A DNA stretch of 64,000 bases from Terribium retamae (GCF_022347545.1 NZ_JAKREW010000027.1:1-64000); one strand, 5' to 3'. Shown: positions 24,453 to 37,838, numbered from the stretch's first letter. The notes: generated from the sequence alone by a model not told the origin. Made by a program: numbers and translations.

Positions 24453-25373
24453 ATGCATGACGGAATGAGACGGTCGATCCTGGCCGCAACGATAGGAATG
24501 GCCGTCAGCGCCGTATTGGCGATCTCACCAGCCGCTGCGCAGGAGAAGTTCAAGGCCGTGACGACGTTCACCGTCATCGCCGACATGGCCAAGAATGTCG
24601 CCGGCGACGCCGCCATCGTGGAATCGATCACCAAGCCGGGCGCCGAGATCCACAACTATGCGCCGACGCCGGGCGACATCCAGCGCGCGCAGGGCGCAAA
24701 ACTCATCCTGTGGAACGGCCTCAACCTCGAACTGTGGTTCGAGAAATTCTTCCAGAACCTGCATGACGTGCCGAGCGCCGTCGTTTCGGAAGGCGTCGAG
24801 CCGATGGGCATCGCGGAGGGTCCATACACCGGCAAACCCAATCCGCATGCCTGGATGTCACCGAAGAATGCACTGATCTATGTCGACAACATCCGCGACG
24901 CCTTCATCAAGAACGATCCGGCCAATGCCGACACCTACCGGGCCAATGCCGAGGCCTACAAGCAGAAGATCGAGGCAACGATCGCGCCGATCCGCCAGAA
25001 GCTCGAGGAGATCCCGCAGGACAAGCGCTGGCTGGTGTCGAGCGAAGGCGCCTTCAGCTATCTGGCGCGCGATTTCGGCATGCAGGAACTGTATCTGTGG
25101 CCGATCAATGCCGACCAGCAGGGAACGCCGCAGCAGGTCCGCAAAGTGATCGATGCCGTCAGGGCCAACGGGATCGTCGCAGTCTTCAGCGAAAGCACGG
25201 TTTCGGACAAGCCGGCGCGGCAGGTCGCCCGCGAGACGGGCGCCCATTACGGCGGCGTGCTCTATGTCGACTCGCTGAGCGACGCGGACGGTCCGGTGCC
25301 AACCTATATCGACCTGCTGCGCGTCACCTCCGATACGATACGGCAGGGTCTCGCCGAAGGCATCTCGCAATGA
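24453..25373 (+). CDS. sitA: Mn2+/Fe2+ ABC transporter substrate-binding protein SitA
   Basis: 306 aa from ATG 24453 with an AAGGAGG site. Signal peptide ends near PAAAQ-EK (~30). Cluster A-I metal-binding protein: presumed ligands H67 (EIHNYAPTPGD), H132 (NPHAWMSPKN), E198 (VSSEGAFSY) and D273 (LYVDSLS), the His-His-Glu-Asp set of Mn/Fe types rather than the three-His Zn set. It delivers metal from the periplasm to SitCD. First gene of sitABCD; the stop overlaps sitB by 4 nt. Confidence 0.93.
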   Translation: MHDGMRRSILAATIGMAVSAVLAISPAAAQEKFKAVTTFTVIADMAKNVAGDAAIVESITKPGAEIHNYAPTPGDIQRAQGAKLILWNGLNLELWFEKFFQNLHDVPSAVVSEGVEPMGIAEGPYTGKPNPHAWMSPKNALIYVDNIRDAFIKNDPANADTYRANAEAYKQKIEATIAPIRQKLEEIPQDKRWLVSSEGAFSYLARDFGMQELYLWPINADQQGTPQQVRKVIDAVRANGIVAVFSESTVSDKPARQVARETGAHYGGVLYVDSLSDADGPVPTYIDLLRVTSDTIRQGLAEGISQ

Positions 25374-26269
25374 CGGCTGGCTTCAAGGCTTTCGCTCAGC
25401 CCACTATGCCGGCCGGCATCTCGGTAAAGGACGCAACCGTAACCTATCGCAACGGGCTCACCGCGATGCACGATGCGAGCTTCGAGGTTCCGACCGGCAC
25501 AATCACGGCGCTGGTCGGCGTCAACGGCTCGGGCAAGTCGACGCTGTTCAAGGCGATCATGGGCTTCGTGCGGCTGGCCACAGGCAGCATCCAGGTGCTG
25601 GGCATGCCTGTCGCCGAGGCGCTGCGCAAGAATCTGGTCGCCTATGTGCCGCAGGCCGAAGAAGTCGACTGGAACTTTCCGGTCCTGGTCGAGGACGTCG
25701 TCATGATGGGCCGTTACGGCCACATGAACCTGATGCGCATTCCGAAGGCGGCCGACCGCGAAGCGGTCTCGGCAGCCCTTGCCCGCGTCGGCATGTCGGA
25801 TTTCCGCAAGCGCCAGATCGGCGAATTGTCGGGTGGGCAGAAGAAGCGGGTGTTCCTGGCGCGCGCGCTCGCTCAGGATGGCCGTGTCATCCTGCTCGAC
25901 GAGCCGTTCACCGGCGTCGACGTCAAGACCGAGGACGCCATCATCGACCTGCTGCGCGCCCTGCGCGACGAGGGCCGCGTCATGCTGGTTTCCACCCACA
26001 ATCTCGGCAGCGTGCCGGAATTCTGCGACCGCACCGTGCTTTTGAAGAACACCGTGCTTGCCTCGGGCCCGACCGCAGAGACCTTCACCCAGGCCAATCT
26101 GGAGAAGGCCTTCGGCGGCGTGCTGCGCCATTTCGTGCTTGGCGGCACGGGGCTGCATCAGGACGACGACCGCCGCCGGCTTGCCGTGATCACCGACGAC
26201 GAACGCCCACTGGTCTTCTACGGCGAAAGCGGATCGATGCAGCAGAAGCTGCGGGAGGACAAGGAATGA
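25370..26269 (+). CDS. sitB: Mn2+/Fe2+ ABC transporter ATPase SitB
   Basis: 299 aa from ATG 25370, overlapping the sitA stop. Walker A GVNGSGKST, Q-loop VPQAEEVDWNFPV (typical of metal ABC ATPases), signature LSGGQKKRV, Walker B VILLDEPFTGVD, switch His in VSTHNLG. A ~50-residue C-terminal extension follows the fold (GTGLHQDDDRRRLAVITDDE). Cytoplasmic motor for SitC/SitD. Confidence 0.94.
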   Translation: MTAGFKAFAQPTMPAGISVKDATVTYRNGLTAMHDASFEVPTGTITALVGVNGSGKSTLFKAIMGFVRLATGSIQVLGMPVAEALRKNLVAYVPQAEEVDWNFPVLVEDVVMMGRYGHMNLMRIPKAADREAVSAALARVGMSDFRKRQIGELSGGQKKRVFLARALAQDGRVILLDEPFTGVDVKTEDAIIDLLRALRDEGRVMLVSTHNLGSVPEFCDRTVLLKNTVLASGPTAETFTQANLEKAFGGVLRHFVLGGTGLHQDDDRRRLAVITDDERPLVFYGESGSMQQKLREDKE

Positions 26270-27126
26270 GCGATCTGCTGCTCGAGCCTTTCGGCTATCA
26301 ATACATGCTGAACGCCATGTGGGTGTCGGCGCTTGTCGGCGGCGTGTGCGCCTTCCTGTCCTGCTATCTCATGCTGAAAGGCTGGTCGCTGATCGGCGAC
26401 GCGCTCTCGCATTCGATCGTGCCAGGCGTTGCCGGCGCCTACATGCTGGGACTGCCCTTCTCGATCGGCGCCTTCTTCTCCGGCGGCCTTGCCGCCGCCG
26501 CGATGCTCTTCCTCAACCAGCGCACCAAGCTGAAGGAGGACGCCATCATCGGTCTGATCTTCTCGTCCTTCTTCGGGCTTGGCCTGTTCATGGTGTCGCT
26601 GTCGCCGACCTCGGTGAACATCCAGACCATTGTGCTGGGCAACATCCTCGCCATCACGCCCGAGGACACGCTTCAGCTCGCCATCATCGGCTTTGTCTCG
26701 CTCGCCATCCTGCTGGTGAAGTGGAAGGACCTGATGGTCGTCTTCTTCGACGAGAACCACGCGCGCTCGATCGGCCTCAATCCGGCTGCGCTCAAGATCA
26801 TGTTCTTCACATTGCTGTCGGCATCCACGGTTGCCGCGCTGCAGACCGTCGGCGCCTTCCTGGTGATCTGCATGGTTGTGACGCCGGGGGCCACTGCGTA
26901 TCTCCTAACCGACCGCTTCCCGCGCCTGCTTCTCATCGCCGTGGTCATCGGGACAGCCACCAGCTTCGTCGGCGCCTATGCCAGCTACTTTCTCGACGGC
27001 GCCACCGGCGGCATCATCGTGGTGCTGCAGACACTGATCTTCCTCATCGCATTCTTCTTCGCGCCCAAGCACGGCATGCTGGCGGCGCGCCGCCGTGCCG
27101 CGCAGGCGTTGGAAAGGACGGCATGA
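26266..27126 (+). CDS. sitC: Mn2+/Fe2+ ABC transporter permease SitC
   Basis: 286 aa, ATG overlapping the sitB stop by 4 nt. ABC-3 family membrane protein with about 8 helices (SCYLMLKGWSLIGDALSHSI, VPGVAGAYMLGLPFSIGAFF, QTVGAFLVICMVVTPGATAY). Pairs with SitD, with which it shares the LKGWSL-GDA-SH motif. Confidence 0.93.
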   Translation: MSDLLLEPFGYQYMLNAMWVSALVGGVCAFLSCYLMLKGWSLIGDALSHSIVPGVAGAYMLGLPFSIGAFFSGGLAAAAMLFLNQRTKLKEDAIIGLIFSSFFGLGLFMVSLSPTSVNIQTIVLGNILAITPEDTLQLAIIGFVSLAILLVKWKDLMVVFFDENHARSIGLNPAALKIMFFTLLSASTVAALQTVGAFLVICMVVTPGATAYLLTDRFPRLLLIAVVIGTATSFVGAYASYFLDGATGGIIVVLQTLIFLIAFFFAPKHGMLAARRRAAQALERTA

Positions 27127-27965
27127 TCATGTTTGACGCCTTGTTCGCGCCTTTCCAGTTCGACTTCATGATCAACGCGATGGCGATTGCAGCGCTGGTC
27201 GCGATTCCGACCGCCCTGCTTTCCTGCTTCCTCGTGCTCAAGGGATGGTCGCTGATGGGCGACGCCATCAGCCACGCCGTCTTTCCGGGCGTGGTGGTCG
27301 CCTACATCGTCGGCCTGCCCTACGCGGTCGGCGCCTTTGCCGCCGGCATGATCTGCGCGCTCGCCACAGGCTTCCTCAAGGACAACAGCCGCATCAAGCA
27401 GGATACGGTGATGGGCATCGTCTTTTCCGGCATGTTCGGGCTCGGCCTGGTTCTCTACGTCAAGATCCAGTCCGAGGTTCATCTCGACCACATCCTGTTC
27501 GGCGACATATTGGGCATCGGCCTGCGCGACATCGTCGAGACGGCCGTGATCGCGACGATCACGACAGGCATCATAGCCTTCAAATGGCGCGATTTCCTGC
27601 TGCACGCCTTCGACCCGGCTCAGGCTCGGGCTGTCGGCTTGCGCGTCAGCCTGCTGCATTACGGCCTGCTCTGCCTGATTTCGCTGACCATCGTCGGCGC
27701 GCTGAAGGCGGTCGGCATCATCCTCGCCATCGCCATGCTGATCGCGCCAGGGGCCATCGCCTTCCTGCTGACGACGCGCTTCAGCGTGATGCTCTGGCTG
27801 TCGGTGGTGGTCGCGGTCGGTGCGTCGTTGCTCGGCGTCTACCTGTCCTTCTTCATCGACAGCGCGCCGGCGCCGACCATCGTGCTGCTGCTCACCGCGC
27901 TCTTCATCCTGGCCTTCCTCGCAGCCACGCTGAAAGCCACGTCAGCCAGCCATTCGGCCGGCTGA
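27123..27965 (+). CDS. sitD: Mn2+/Fe2+ ABC transporter permease SitD
   Basis: 280 aa from ATG 27123, overlapping the sitC stop by 4 nt. ABC-3 permease paralogous to SitC (SCFLVLKGWSLMGDAISHAV, FPGVVVAYIVGLPYAVGAFA, KAVGIILAIAMLIAPGAIAF). Last gene of sitABCD, convergent with fur/mur. Confidence 0.93.
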   Translation: MIMFDALFAPFQFDFMINAMAIAALVAIPTALLSCFLVLKGWSLMGDAISHAVFPGVVVAYIVGLPYAVGAFAAGMICALATGFLKDNSRIKQDTVMGIVFSGMFGLGLVLYVKIQSEVHLDHILFGDILGIGLRDIVETAVIATITTGIIAFKWRDFLLHAFDPAQARAVGLRVSLLHYGLLCLISLTIVGALKAVGIILAIAMLIAPGAIAFLLTTRFSVMLWLSVVVAVGASLLGVYLSFFIDSAPAPTIVLLLTALFILAFLAATLKATSASHSAG

Positions 27966-27986
27966 CGAAGCCGGTAACAGCAGCCG

Positions 27987-28439
27987 CTATGTTCGGCTCC
28001 GGCCCCGTTTCAGGGGCCGCACATAGATCTCCAGCTTGTGGCTGACGATGGCGAAACCGTGCTTGCGGGCGATTTCCTCCTGCAGGCGCTCGATCTCCTC
28101 GGACTGGAACTCGATGACGCTGCCCGTCTCCACATTGATGAGATGATCGTGATGTTCGCGCGGCGTGGTCTCGTAGCGCGCGCGGCCGTCGCCGAACGTA
28201 TGGCGCTCCAGGACGCCTTTCTCTCGCAGCAGGTTGACGGTGCGATAGACGGTCGCCAGCGAAATCGTCGGCTCGATCGCGGTGACGCGGCGATGCAGTT
28301 CGACGACGTCGGGGTGATCGCTGGAATCGAACAGAACCTGCATGATGATCCGACGGGGGCCGGTGAGCCTCAGGCCGAACTCCCTGCAAAGATCTGTAAC
28401 GCTTTGTTCCAACCTGACGTTCTCCGCTTGCTTCGGCAC
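27987..28439 (-). CDS. mur: Fur-family metalloregulator (Mur/Fur)
   Basis: 150 aa from GTG 28439; an alternative TTG at 28415 has a better GGAG upstream. N-terminal winged helix (GLRLTGPRRIIMQVLFDSSD, ISLATVYRTVNLLREKGVLE) and C-terminal dimerisation/metal domain with TTPREHHDHLINVETG and VIEF. In rhizobia the Fur homologue adjacent to sitABCD senses manganese and is called Mur; the location and the lack of the Cys-pair motifs common in Zur favour that, though an iron role is not excluded. It probably represses sitA through the dyad at 24385-24439. Confidence 0.85.
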   Translation of the reverse strand: MPKQAENVRLEQSVTDLCREFGLRLTGPRRIIMQVLFDSSDHPDVVELHRRVTAIEPTISLATVYRTVNLLREKGVLERHTFGDGRARYETTPREHHDHLINVETGSVIEFQSEEIERLQEEIARKHGFAIVSHKLEIYVRPLKRGRSRT

Positions 28440-28575
28440 TCAAGGGATTCGCTGTCCCCAGGGGCTTCCTATCTCAGATGCGTCGCATTCGCAAAAACAT
28501 CGCCATGCCGCAAGAAGAGACGGAAGCAAGAAATCGGACGGTTTCGCTCGCCGCAGGATTGAAAGCCGCATATTG

Positions 28576-28595
28576 ACATAAAGATGTCTTTATGT
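28576..28595. promoter_or_regulatory. SahR-like palindrome in the metH promoter
   Basis: ACATAAAGA-TG-TCTTTATGT is a perfect 9+2+9 palindrome. A TTGACA -35-like hexamer overlaps it (28573-28578). The ATAAAGA-N2-TCTTTAT core is like the site described for ArsR-type S-adenosylhomocysteine-responsive repressors (SahR) of methionine-cycle genes. The regulator gene is not in the window. Confidence 0.65.
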
Positions 28596-28640
28596 GAGTT
28601 ACCTTGACAAGGTCGTTCCTGGAATGAAGAGTGTCGCAAT

Positions 28641-32423
<3,783 letters not shown>

Positions 32424-32513
32424 CAGAGTTCCTCGACGCGCACTCACTGGCGCCGTTGCGATCCTGCGGCCCGCGATCATCAACGTGCTTTGGAATTCGG
32501 TCGGTCAGTGCTG

Positions 32514-33206
32514 CTAGGCTGCGCCTCGACCCGAAAGCATTCCCACATTGCGACCAATCAGTTGGCCGCAATAGATAACCAGGGCGCACCCGATCGGCGA
32601 GACGATCTCGTTGACCAGGCTGGCTGCGATCTGGGCCGCGGCCGGAGTCTGGCCGGCGAGGCTCGCCGCATGATAGCCCAACGCCGCGATCGCTCCACCG
32701 AAGACTATGCCCACTGCGCTGCCGGTGCCCAGATAGGCGGGAGCGCCTTTGGCTTCCTTCTGCACCAGCGAAGCCAGCGCCCAGCCGAGGATGCCGTATT
32801 CGAGCGCCCTCAACCCACTGATGGTGACAAGCGACAGTGCGGCGGGTTGATCGACGACGCCGATGGCGCTGGCCACCACCTTCTGCGCAGACTTGGCGAC
32901 CGCCAACGCAATCGGCGCAAACAGCGCGGCGATCAATCCTGCCAACGCCGCACGAACCTTCATGATCGCGGTGCCGATCCCGACGCCGGCGCAGATCAGC
33001 ACCGACCATGTGATGCCCTGCGTCAGGTCGACGAAAAGCTTCGTTCCCGGAAAAGGCCCGCCAGCCAGCAGCTTGGCACCAAGGATCAGGCCTTGCATGG
33101 TGAAGCCCAGCAGCACCGCCAGCATGGCGATGACGGCAATCCGATGAACCACGAGGGCTGCGCTGTCTGCTTCTGGCCGCGATGGCAGTGTGCCTTGTTC
33201 CGTCAT
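32514..33206 (-). CDS. Multi-spanning membrane protein paired with the autotransporter
   Basis: 230 aa from ATG 33206, only 3 nt after the autotransporter stop, so certainly co-transcribed. About six hydrophobic segments (e.g. VIAMLAVLLGFTMQGLILGA, ALAGLIAALFAPIALAVAKS, VGIVFGGAIAALGYHAASLA). I do not recognise a family. The association suggests a role in supporting export or surface display of the autotransporter, but this is inference only. Confidence 0.65.
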   Translation of the reverse strand: MTEQGTLPSRPEADSAALVVHRIAVIAMLAVLLGFTMQGLILGAKLLAGGPFPGTKLFVDLTQGITWSVLICAGVGIGTAIMKVRAALAGLIAALFAPIALAVAKSAQKVVASAIGVVDQPAALSLVTISGLRALEYGILGWALASLVQKEAKGAPAYLGTGSAVGIVFGGAIAALGYHAASLAGQTPAAAQIAASLVNEIVSPIGCALVIYCGQLIGRNVGMLSGRGAA

Positions 33207-33209
33207 TGC

Positions 33210-36200
33210 CTAGAACCTGACCGCGAGATTGGCCTTTGCGCTGTGATCGCTCAGGGCCGATCCGAATTGCCCGTTGTAGGATACGCTCAAACGGGCAGCC
33301 GGCGACAGCGCGAAGTCGAGCCCGGCTTCGACGACGGCGGCATCCCTGGCGATCGGAACACCAGCGATTGTGAAAGCATCGCCGCCGGCAAATGCAAAGG
33401 TGGATGCCGGCGCCCGATCGCCAAATGCATGGCGCCAGCCGAGCATGCCGGTTGCTTTTATATCGCCGGGCCCGAACACGGTCGACGCCCGCAGACCGAG
33501 GGTCGTGAACGTGGCATCGGTGGTTGAACTGCCACTCGCAAGAGCAGCGGCCCCGCCGGTTTCTTCGAAGCTGTCGGTGCGGACATTCACATAGGCGAGA
33601 TTGGCGAAAGGCTCGAAGGCCACAGGCCCGCGGTCGATCTTGTAGCCAAGTTCGCCAAACGCTTGCGCAGTGGCCGCGTTGTAATCGGTCGAGAGTTGGT
33701 CGGCAAAGCCCGGGAAGGAAACCGAGCGGCTGGTCTCGACGGAATGCCAGGTATATGCAGCGCCTGCCCTGAGGCCGAGCGCACCCCATTGCCTGCCGCC
33801 ATAGAGTCCGAGGTTATAGCTGTCGGAAGAGCCTGACGAGGCGCGAGCGTCACCATCGAAGGTTGAGTGGCTGTAGCCGGCAAGCACACCGAGGCGCCAG
33901 TTCTCGAACGCGGCCGCATCCGCACCGATCAGCACCCCGCCGATGTTGCGGTCAAATTCGGCTGCGTTGCCGTCGCCCTCGAATTGCCCCCATGCGCCGA
34001 AAGCATGAACCCAGGCAGCCGGCTGTTCCCCGCCAGTCGTGACGGACGTGGCGGCATCTTCGCCAAGGCTATGCCGCGACGGCACCGGGCCATCCTGGAA
34101 GGCCGCACGAATCCGGGCATTGGCCGAGTCGCGGACGAAGCGGCTGTCTTCCAGCATGGCGCCCTTGATCGAGGCGTGGATCTCGCCGGAAAGCTGATCG
34201 AACGCATTGCGCGCTGTCGCTTCGTCCAGCATGACCACGCTGTCATAGAGCTGACTGCCCGCTCCCAGGCTTTCGACGCCCGTTCCCGTGGCGCACTGGT
34301 TTGCGGTCACTCCGATCGCGCAGAAAGAAGTGTCGTTGCGCACCAGGGTGAGGAAGACGCTGTCCGGATCATAGGTCAGCATCGGGTCGAGAAAGGCGAA
34401 ATCCGAGGTGGCGCCTGCGAAGGTTCCGGAAACACCGCTGTCGGCGGTAACGATCTCGTAGGTGGCAAAAGGCTTGTAGGTACCACCAAGGCCGACATGC
34501 GTGACCGTGCCACCGTTGAGGATCGCCTTGCCGGTGGCATGGATCAGGTCGGCATCCGTTCCCGCCGGATCGACTTCCACCTCGTAGATGCTTCCCGCGT
34601 TGAAAGTCACGTCGCCCGCAACGTTGAGCGTTCCGATCGAGTTGCCGGGGGCGACGATGCCGCCGCTGGCGATGGAGGTGGAACCAACGGTGCCGGAGCC
34701 CATGAGCTTGCCGCCCGTGAGCACATGGAGCGCGCCTCCCAGCCGGCCGTTGACAGCAAGGGTAGCGCCACCGTCGACGATGGCCTGGCCCGTGAATTCA
34801 CTGGAGTCAGCGCTCAGGGTTGTCCTGCCCGACAACAGCGCGATCGTGCCCGCACCTTCGATCGCCGGTGCGAAGAGGTAATCCGTAGCCGTATGGTTGA
34901 AAACGAGAGCGCCGTTGCCCTGGCCAAAGACGACTTTTGAGGTGTCCAGCTTGCCGGGAGACAGCGGCGCCAGTCCCAGGGCTGCGCCGATATTCACAAT
35001 ACCGAAAGAGCCAGCGGCGGCGCCGATGAAGGCCGTGCCCGTCACTTTCACGAGGGCATCTTCGGCAATGCTCAACTCACCCTTGCCTTCACCGGCGACA
35101 TGGAGATCGCCCGAATTGTTCCAGATGGAGCCCGTGCCCGTGATGCTGGCACTCCCAACACCCGCGCTGAAACGCCCGATCTCGGCGCCGGCGCTGATCA
35201 ACAGCCCGCCATCCTCGACATGAAGCTCTGCCGAACCGCTGTTGGCGACGACCAGCTTGCCGCCGATCGACCACGCCGAGCCGGTGCCGGATATCAGTGC
35301 GCCACCGAACGAAGCCTGCCCGTTAGCCAGCATGGCTTCACTGCTGTGCACCACGCCGCCGGCAATGGCGACGAGACCGCCCTCGCCGCTTCCGCCCACA
35401 TGGATGCCGCTTCCGATCGAGAAGGCCGAGCCCGCATCCGTAACGACGACCAGACCGGATGAGCCTGTGTCGAGGCCGATGACGCTGCTGGTGGCTTCGA
35501 CAAGGCCGCCACCATGAATGACGACGTCTGCCTCACCCCCGATCCCGGCCATAAAGTTGCCGGTCGTGGTCCATTTCGCTCCCGGGCCGCCGACGAACAC
35601 GTCGACAGTGCTGCTGGCCTCCTCGGCAAGCAAGCTGTGTTCGCTGTTTATCCCGCCGCCGTCCAGGACATTGACCGCGGCCTCTCCCGCCTTGCCGACT
35701 GTGAGGATGCCTTGGCTTTCCCAGAGCGAGCCATTGCCCGTCACGTTGACGGTGCCTAATGAGCCGGCGAAATAGCCGATATCGGCACCGGACGAGACGA
35801 CCTTGCCGCCGGTGTCGATGTTGACCGTGCCGAAGCCGGAATTGCCGATCACGAAGCCTCCCGTGACGGTCAGCAGTGCGTCAGCTCCGGTGATGGCCGC
35901 AAACCCGGAGGCATTGGCGCCAAGGCCGACATAAGCGTCATTGGCGGAGACGGCGCCGCCGTCGGCGACGGACAGGGAGCCTTGTCCGAAATTGCCCACG
36001 ATCAGATAGACAGAATTCGTCCAGGATGAACCATTGCCGATGACGTTGACCCCTCCGAGCGAATTCGCATTGTGGCCGATGATGCCGCGCTCGTTGGCGA
36101 GGCTGCCGCCGTAAATGGTCAGGACGCCGTGCGACGACAGTCCCACGAAGGTGTTGAGTGCCTGGGCCGGCCCTCCGATGAACGGAAGATAGTTGGCCAC

Positions 36201-36458
36201 CGTATCGATCTCGGCGCTGAGCGCATTGTTCGGCACGCCGGCACTCCAATTGCCGGGATCGAACCAGTCTGGCGAGTTCGGTCCGGTCCAGGCGGTCTGC
36301 GCTGAAGCCGGCACGGCGGAGAGCGTCACCACGGCCAAAACGGTCGTTGCCAGCAGGACTGTCCTGCGCGCCGCACCAAACAGGAGGGCCGCATGATCTC
36401 CGGGACAGGCGCGCGTCAACGCTCTTGCCGGTTCAATCGCCGGACATTGCTGCGTCAT
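33210..36458 (-). CDS. Autotransporter (type Va) with T5SS/PEP-associated repeats
   Basis: 1082 aa. An extended signal region (hydrophobic ~33-52, cleavage near VPASAQ-TA) is followed by a passenger of about seven ~48-residue Gly-rich repeats of the form VTGxGSxW...GxLxVGxxGxGxLxVxxGG (e.g. VTGNGSLWESQGILTVGKAG; ITGTGSIWNNSGDLHVAGEG). These will form a beta-solenoid. Then come an autochaperone-like stretch (GSGTVGSTSIASGGIVAPGN, SIGTLNV) and a ~280-residue outer-membrane beta-barrel from ~800 that ends in LAVRF with the terminal Phe. One Cys pair lies before the barrel (SFCAIGVTANQC). Probably adhesion or surface contact. Divergent AraC regulator upstream, membrane protein downstream. Confidence 0.9.
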   Translation of the reverse strand: MTQQCPAIEPARALTRACPGDHAALLFGAARRTVLLATTVLAVVTLSAVPASAQTAWTGPNSPDWFDPGNWSAGVPNNALSAEIDTVANYLPFIGGPAQALNTFVGLSSHGVLTIYGGSLANERGIIGHNANSLGGVNVIGNGSSWTNSVYLIVGNFGQGSLSVADGGAVSANDAYVGLGANASGFAAITGADALLTVTGGFVIGNSGFGTVNIDTGGKVVSSGADIGYFAGSLGTVNVTGNGSLWESQGILTVGKAGEAAVNVLDGGGINSEHSLLAEEASSTVDVFVGGPGAKWTTTGNFMAGIGGEADVVIHGGGLVEATSSVIGLDTGSSGLVVVTDAGSAFSIGSGIHVGGSGEGGLVAIAGGVVHSSEAMLANGQASFGGALISGTGSAWSIGGKLVVANSGSAELHVEDGGLLISAGAEIGRFSAGVGSASITGTGSIWNNSGDLHVAGEGKGELSIAEDALVKVTGTAFIGAAAGSFGIVNIGAALGLAPLSPGKLDTSKVVFGQGNGALVFNHTATDYLFAPAIEGAGTIALLSGRTTLSADSSEFTGQAIVDGGATLAVNGRLGGALHVLTGGKLMGSGTVGSTSIASGGIVAPGNSIGTLNVAGDVTFNAGSIYEVEVDPAGTDADLIHATGKAILNGGTVTHVGLGGTYKPFATYEIVTADSGVSGTFAGATSDFAFLDPMLTYDPDSVFLTLVRNDTSFCAIGVTANQCATGTGVESLGAGSQLYDSVVMLDEATARNAFDQLSGEIHASIKGAMLEDSRFVRDSANARIRAAFQDGPVPSRHSLGEDAATSVTTGGEQPAAWVHAFGAWGQFEGDGNAAEFDRNIGGVLIGADAAAFENWRLGVLAGYSHSTFDGDARASSGSSDSYNLGLYGGRQWGALGLRAGAAYTWHSVETSRSVSFPGFADQLSTDYNAATAQAFGELGYKIDRGPVAFEPFANLAYVNVRTDSFEETGGAAALASGSSTTDATFTTLGLRASTVFGPGDIKATGMLGWRHAFGDRAPASTFAFAGGDAFTIAGVPIARDAAVVEAGLDFALSPAARLSVSYNGQFGSALSDHSAKANLAVRF

Positions 36459-36718
36459 ATGTGATCCTCAAGCCGAATAATTCTTGATTCCCCCGACGAT
36501 GCCCGTCCGACTGCCAGCAATCGCCAAATTTCCCAGTCCACTGCGGAGGGCACCGCTTTGCCGGCAGTGCTAGCAAAGAAAATCCGCGACCGTGTGGAAG
36601 GGACGGAAGTCTTTGTTGCAGGGACGGAACTGTGCGCAGACTTCCAAACTGCAGCTCTTGCAACTTGGAAATCTTTCGCTCACTTTTCGGCCGCGGATCC
36701 TGATGGGGAACAGGGAAA

Positions 36719-37690
36719 GTGCCGCCAGAGCCCGACAGAGTTGCGACTTTCAGCGCCAGTGATCTTCCCGAGCAGCATCGGGACGAGTTCATCCGGGATT
36801 TCTACGGCCGCATCCAGATGCGGCTGCAGGTGAGGCCGCAGCGCGAGCATTCGCTGAAATTCAACGCCACCACGCTGATCATGCCGGACATGATGTGCTC
36901 CAAGGCTTCGGTCTCGCCCATGACCTGGGATCGGACAGCCGAGCTCATGGACGACAACAACGACGACATCATCCTGTCGTGGAACCGGGGCGGCTATCGC
37001 CTCAACATGCCCGGGCGGGGAGATTTCGAAACCAGGCCTGGAACAGCCGCGATCCTGCCGATGGATCGCAGATTCTCGATCTGGACCGAGGATTCCAGAT
37101 GGACGATGGCGCTCCAGTTCAAGCGCTCGCTTCTGGCGCCGCTCGTGAAGCACCTGGACGATATCGCTCCGGACAGCATCGGCAGGTCACATCCCGCACA
37201 TTGCCTGCTCTTCAACTATCTCTGGTCACTCCAGCATATGGAAACGCCGGAAGCACTCGTTCCGATGGTTACACGACATGTAACCGACTTGCTCGCAGTC
37301 TCCTTCGGTGGTGTACGTGGCGCCATGCCACCCGGCGTGCGTGCGGCGCGGCTGGCGGCCATCAAGCAGCATGTCGCGAAGAATCTCCATGATCCCGGGC
37401 TCAGCGCCGAGCAAGTGTCGCGCAAGTTCGCGATCAGCAGCCGGTACATCCGCCAGCTGTTTGCCGACGACGGCACGAGCTTCTCCGATTACGTGACAGA
37501 GCAGAGGCTCGCCTATGTCCACAGTTGCCTGACAGACCGCAGGCAGGCGCTGCGAAAGATCGCCGACATCGCATTCGAAAGCGGGTTCACCGAACCGTCG
37601 ACCTTCTACCGGCAATTCCGGATCCGGTACGGGCTGACGCCGAGCGACGTCAGGCTCATCGCCATGACGTCAGCGTTCTCCGACGGCTGA
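36719..37690 (+). CDS. AraC-family transcriptional regulator
   Basis: 323 aa from GTG 36719. The N-terminal AraC-binding-like domain (~20-190; LSWNRGGYRLNMPGRGDFET, AAILPMDRRFSIWTEDSRWT) is followed by the C-terminal HTH pair (DPGLSAEQVSRKFAISSRYI, RKIADIAFESGFTEPSTFYR, then GLTPSDVR). Similar to AraC/XylS members with an AraC_binding_2 domain. Divergent from the autotransporter (260 bp between them), so it is a candidate regulator of it. Confidence 0.88.
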   Translation: MPPEPDRVATFSASDLPEQHRDEFIRDFYGRIQMRLQVRPQREHSLKFNATTLIMPDMMCSKASVSPMTWDRTAELMDDNNDDIILSWNRGGYRLNMPGRGDFETRPGTAAILPMDRRFSIWTEDSRWTMALQFKRSLLAPLVKHLDDIAPDSIGRSHPAHCLLFNYLWSLQHMETPEALVPMVTRHVTDLLAVSFGGVRGAMPPGVRAARLAAIKQHVAKNLHDPGLSAEQVSRKFAISSRYIRQLFADDGTSFSDYVTEQRLAYVHSCLTDRRQALRKIADIAFESGFTEPSTFYRQFRIRYGLTPSDVRLIAMTSAFSDG

Positions 37691-37791
37691 GCCAGGGTTG
37701 GACAGGATACGAAGCGACCGCTCTGCTACCGGTCGGCATCCAGGACAAAACCGACATTTTCTGCGCCTCCAAGACTCCGCTTGACATTTTT

Positions 37792-37806
37792 GTTCTCTTT
37801 TTGTTC
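37792..37806 (+). promoter_or_regulatory. LexA (SOS) box with overlapping promoter
   Basis: GTTC (37792-37795), seven bases, GTTC (37803-37806): exactly the alphaproteobacterial LexA operator. A consensus -35 TTGACA lies at 37781-37786, so the operator covers the -35/-10 spacer as in known rhizobial SOS promoters. It lies 33 bp upstream of the gene at 37839. Confidence 0.75.
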
Positions 37807-37838
37807 ACTATTCATCTTGAAGCCTTAGGAGGCAGGAA

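Noticed and set aside
28440..28640. SAM or cobalamin riboswitch upstream of metH
   Set aside because: The 200-bp region lacks SAM-II core bases and the B12-box; the only clear element is the 20-bp palindrome.
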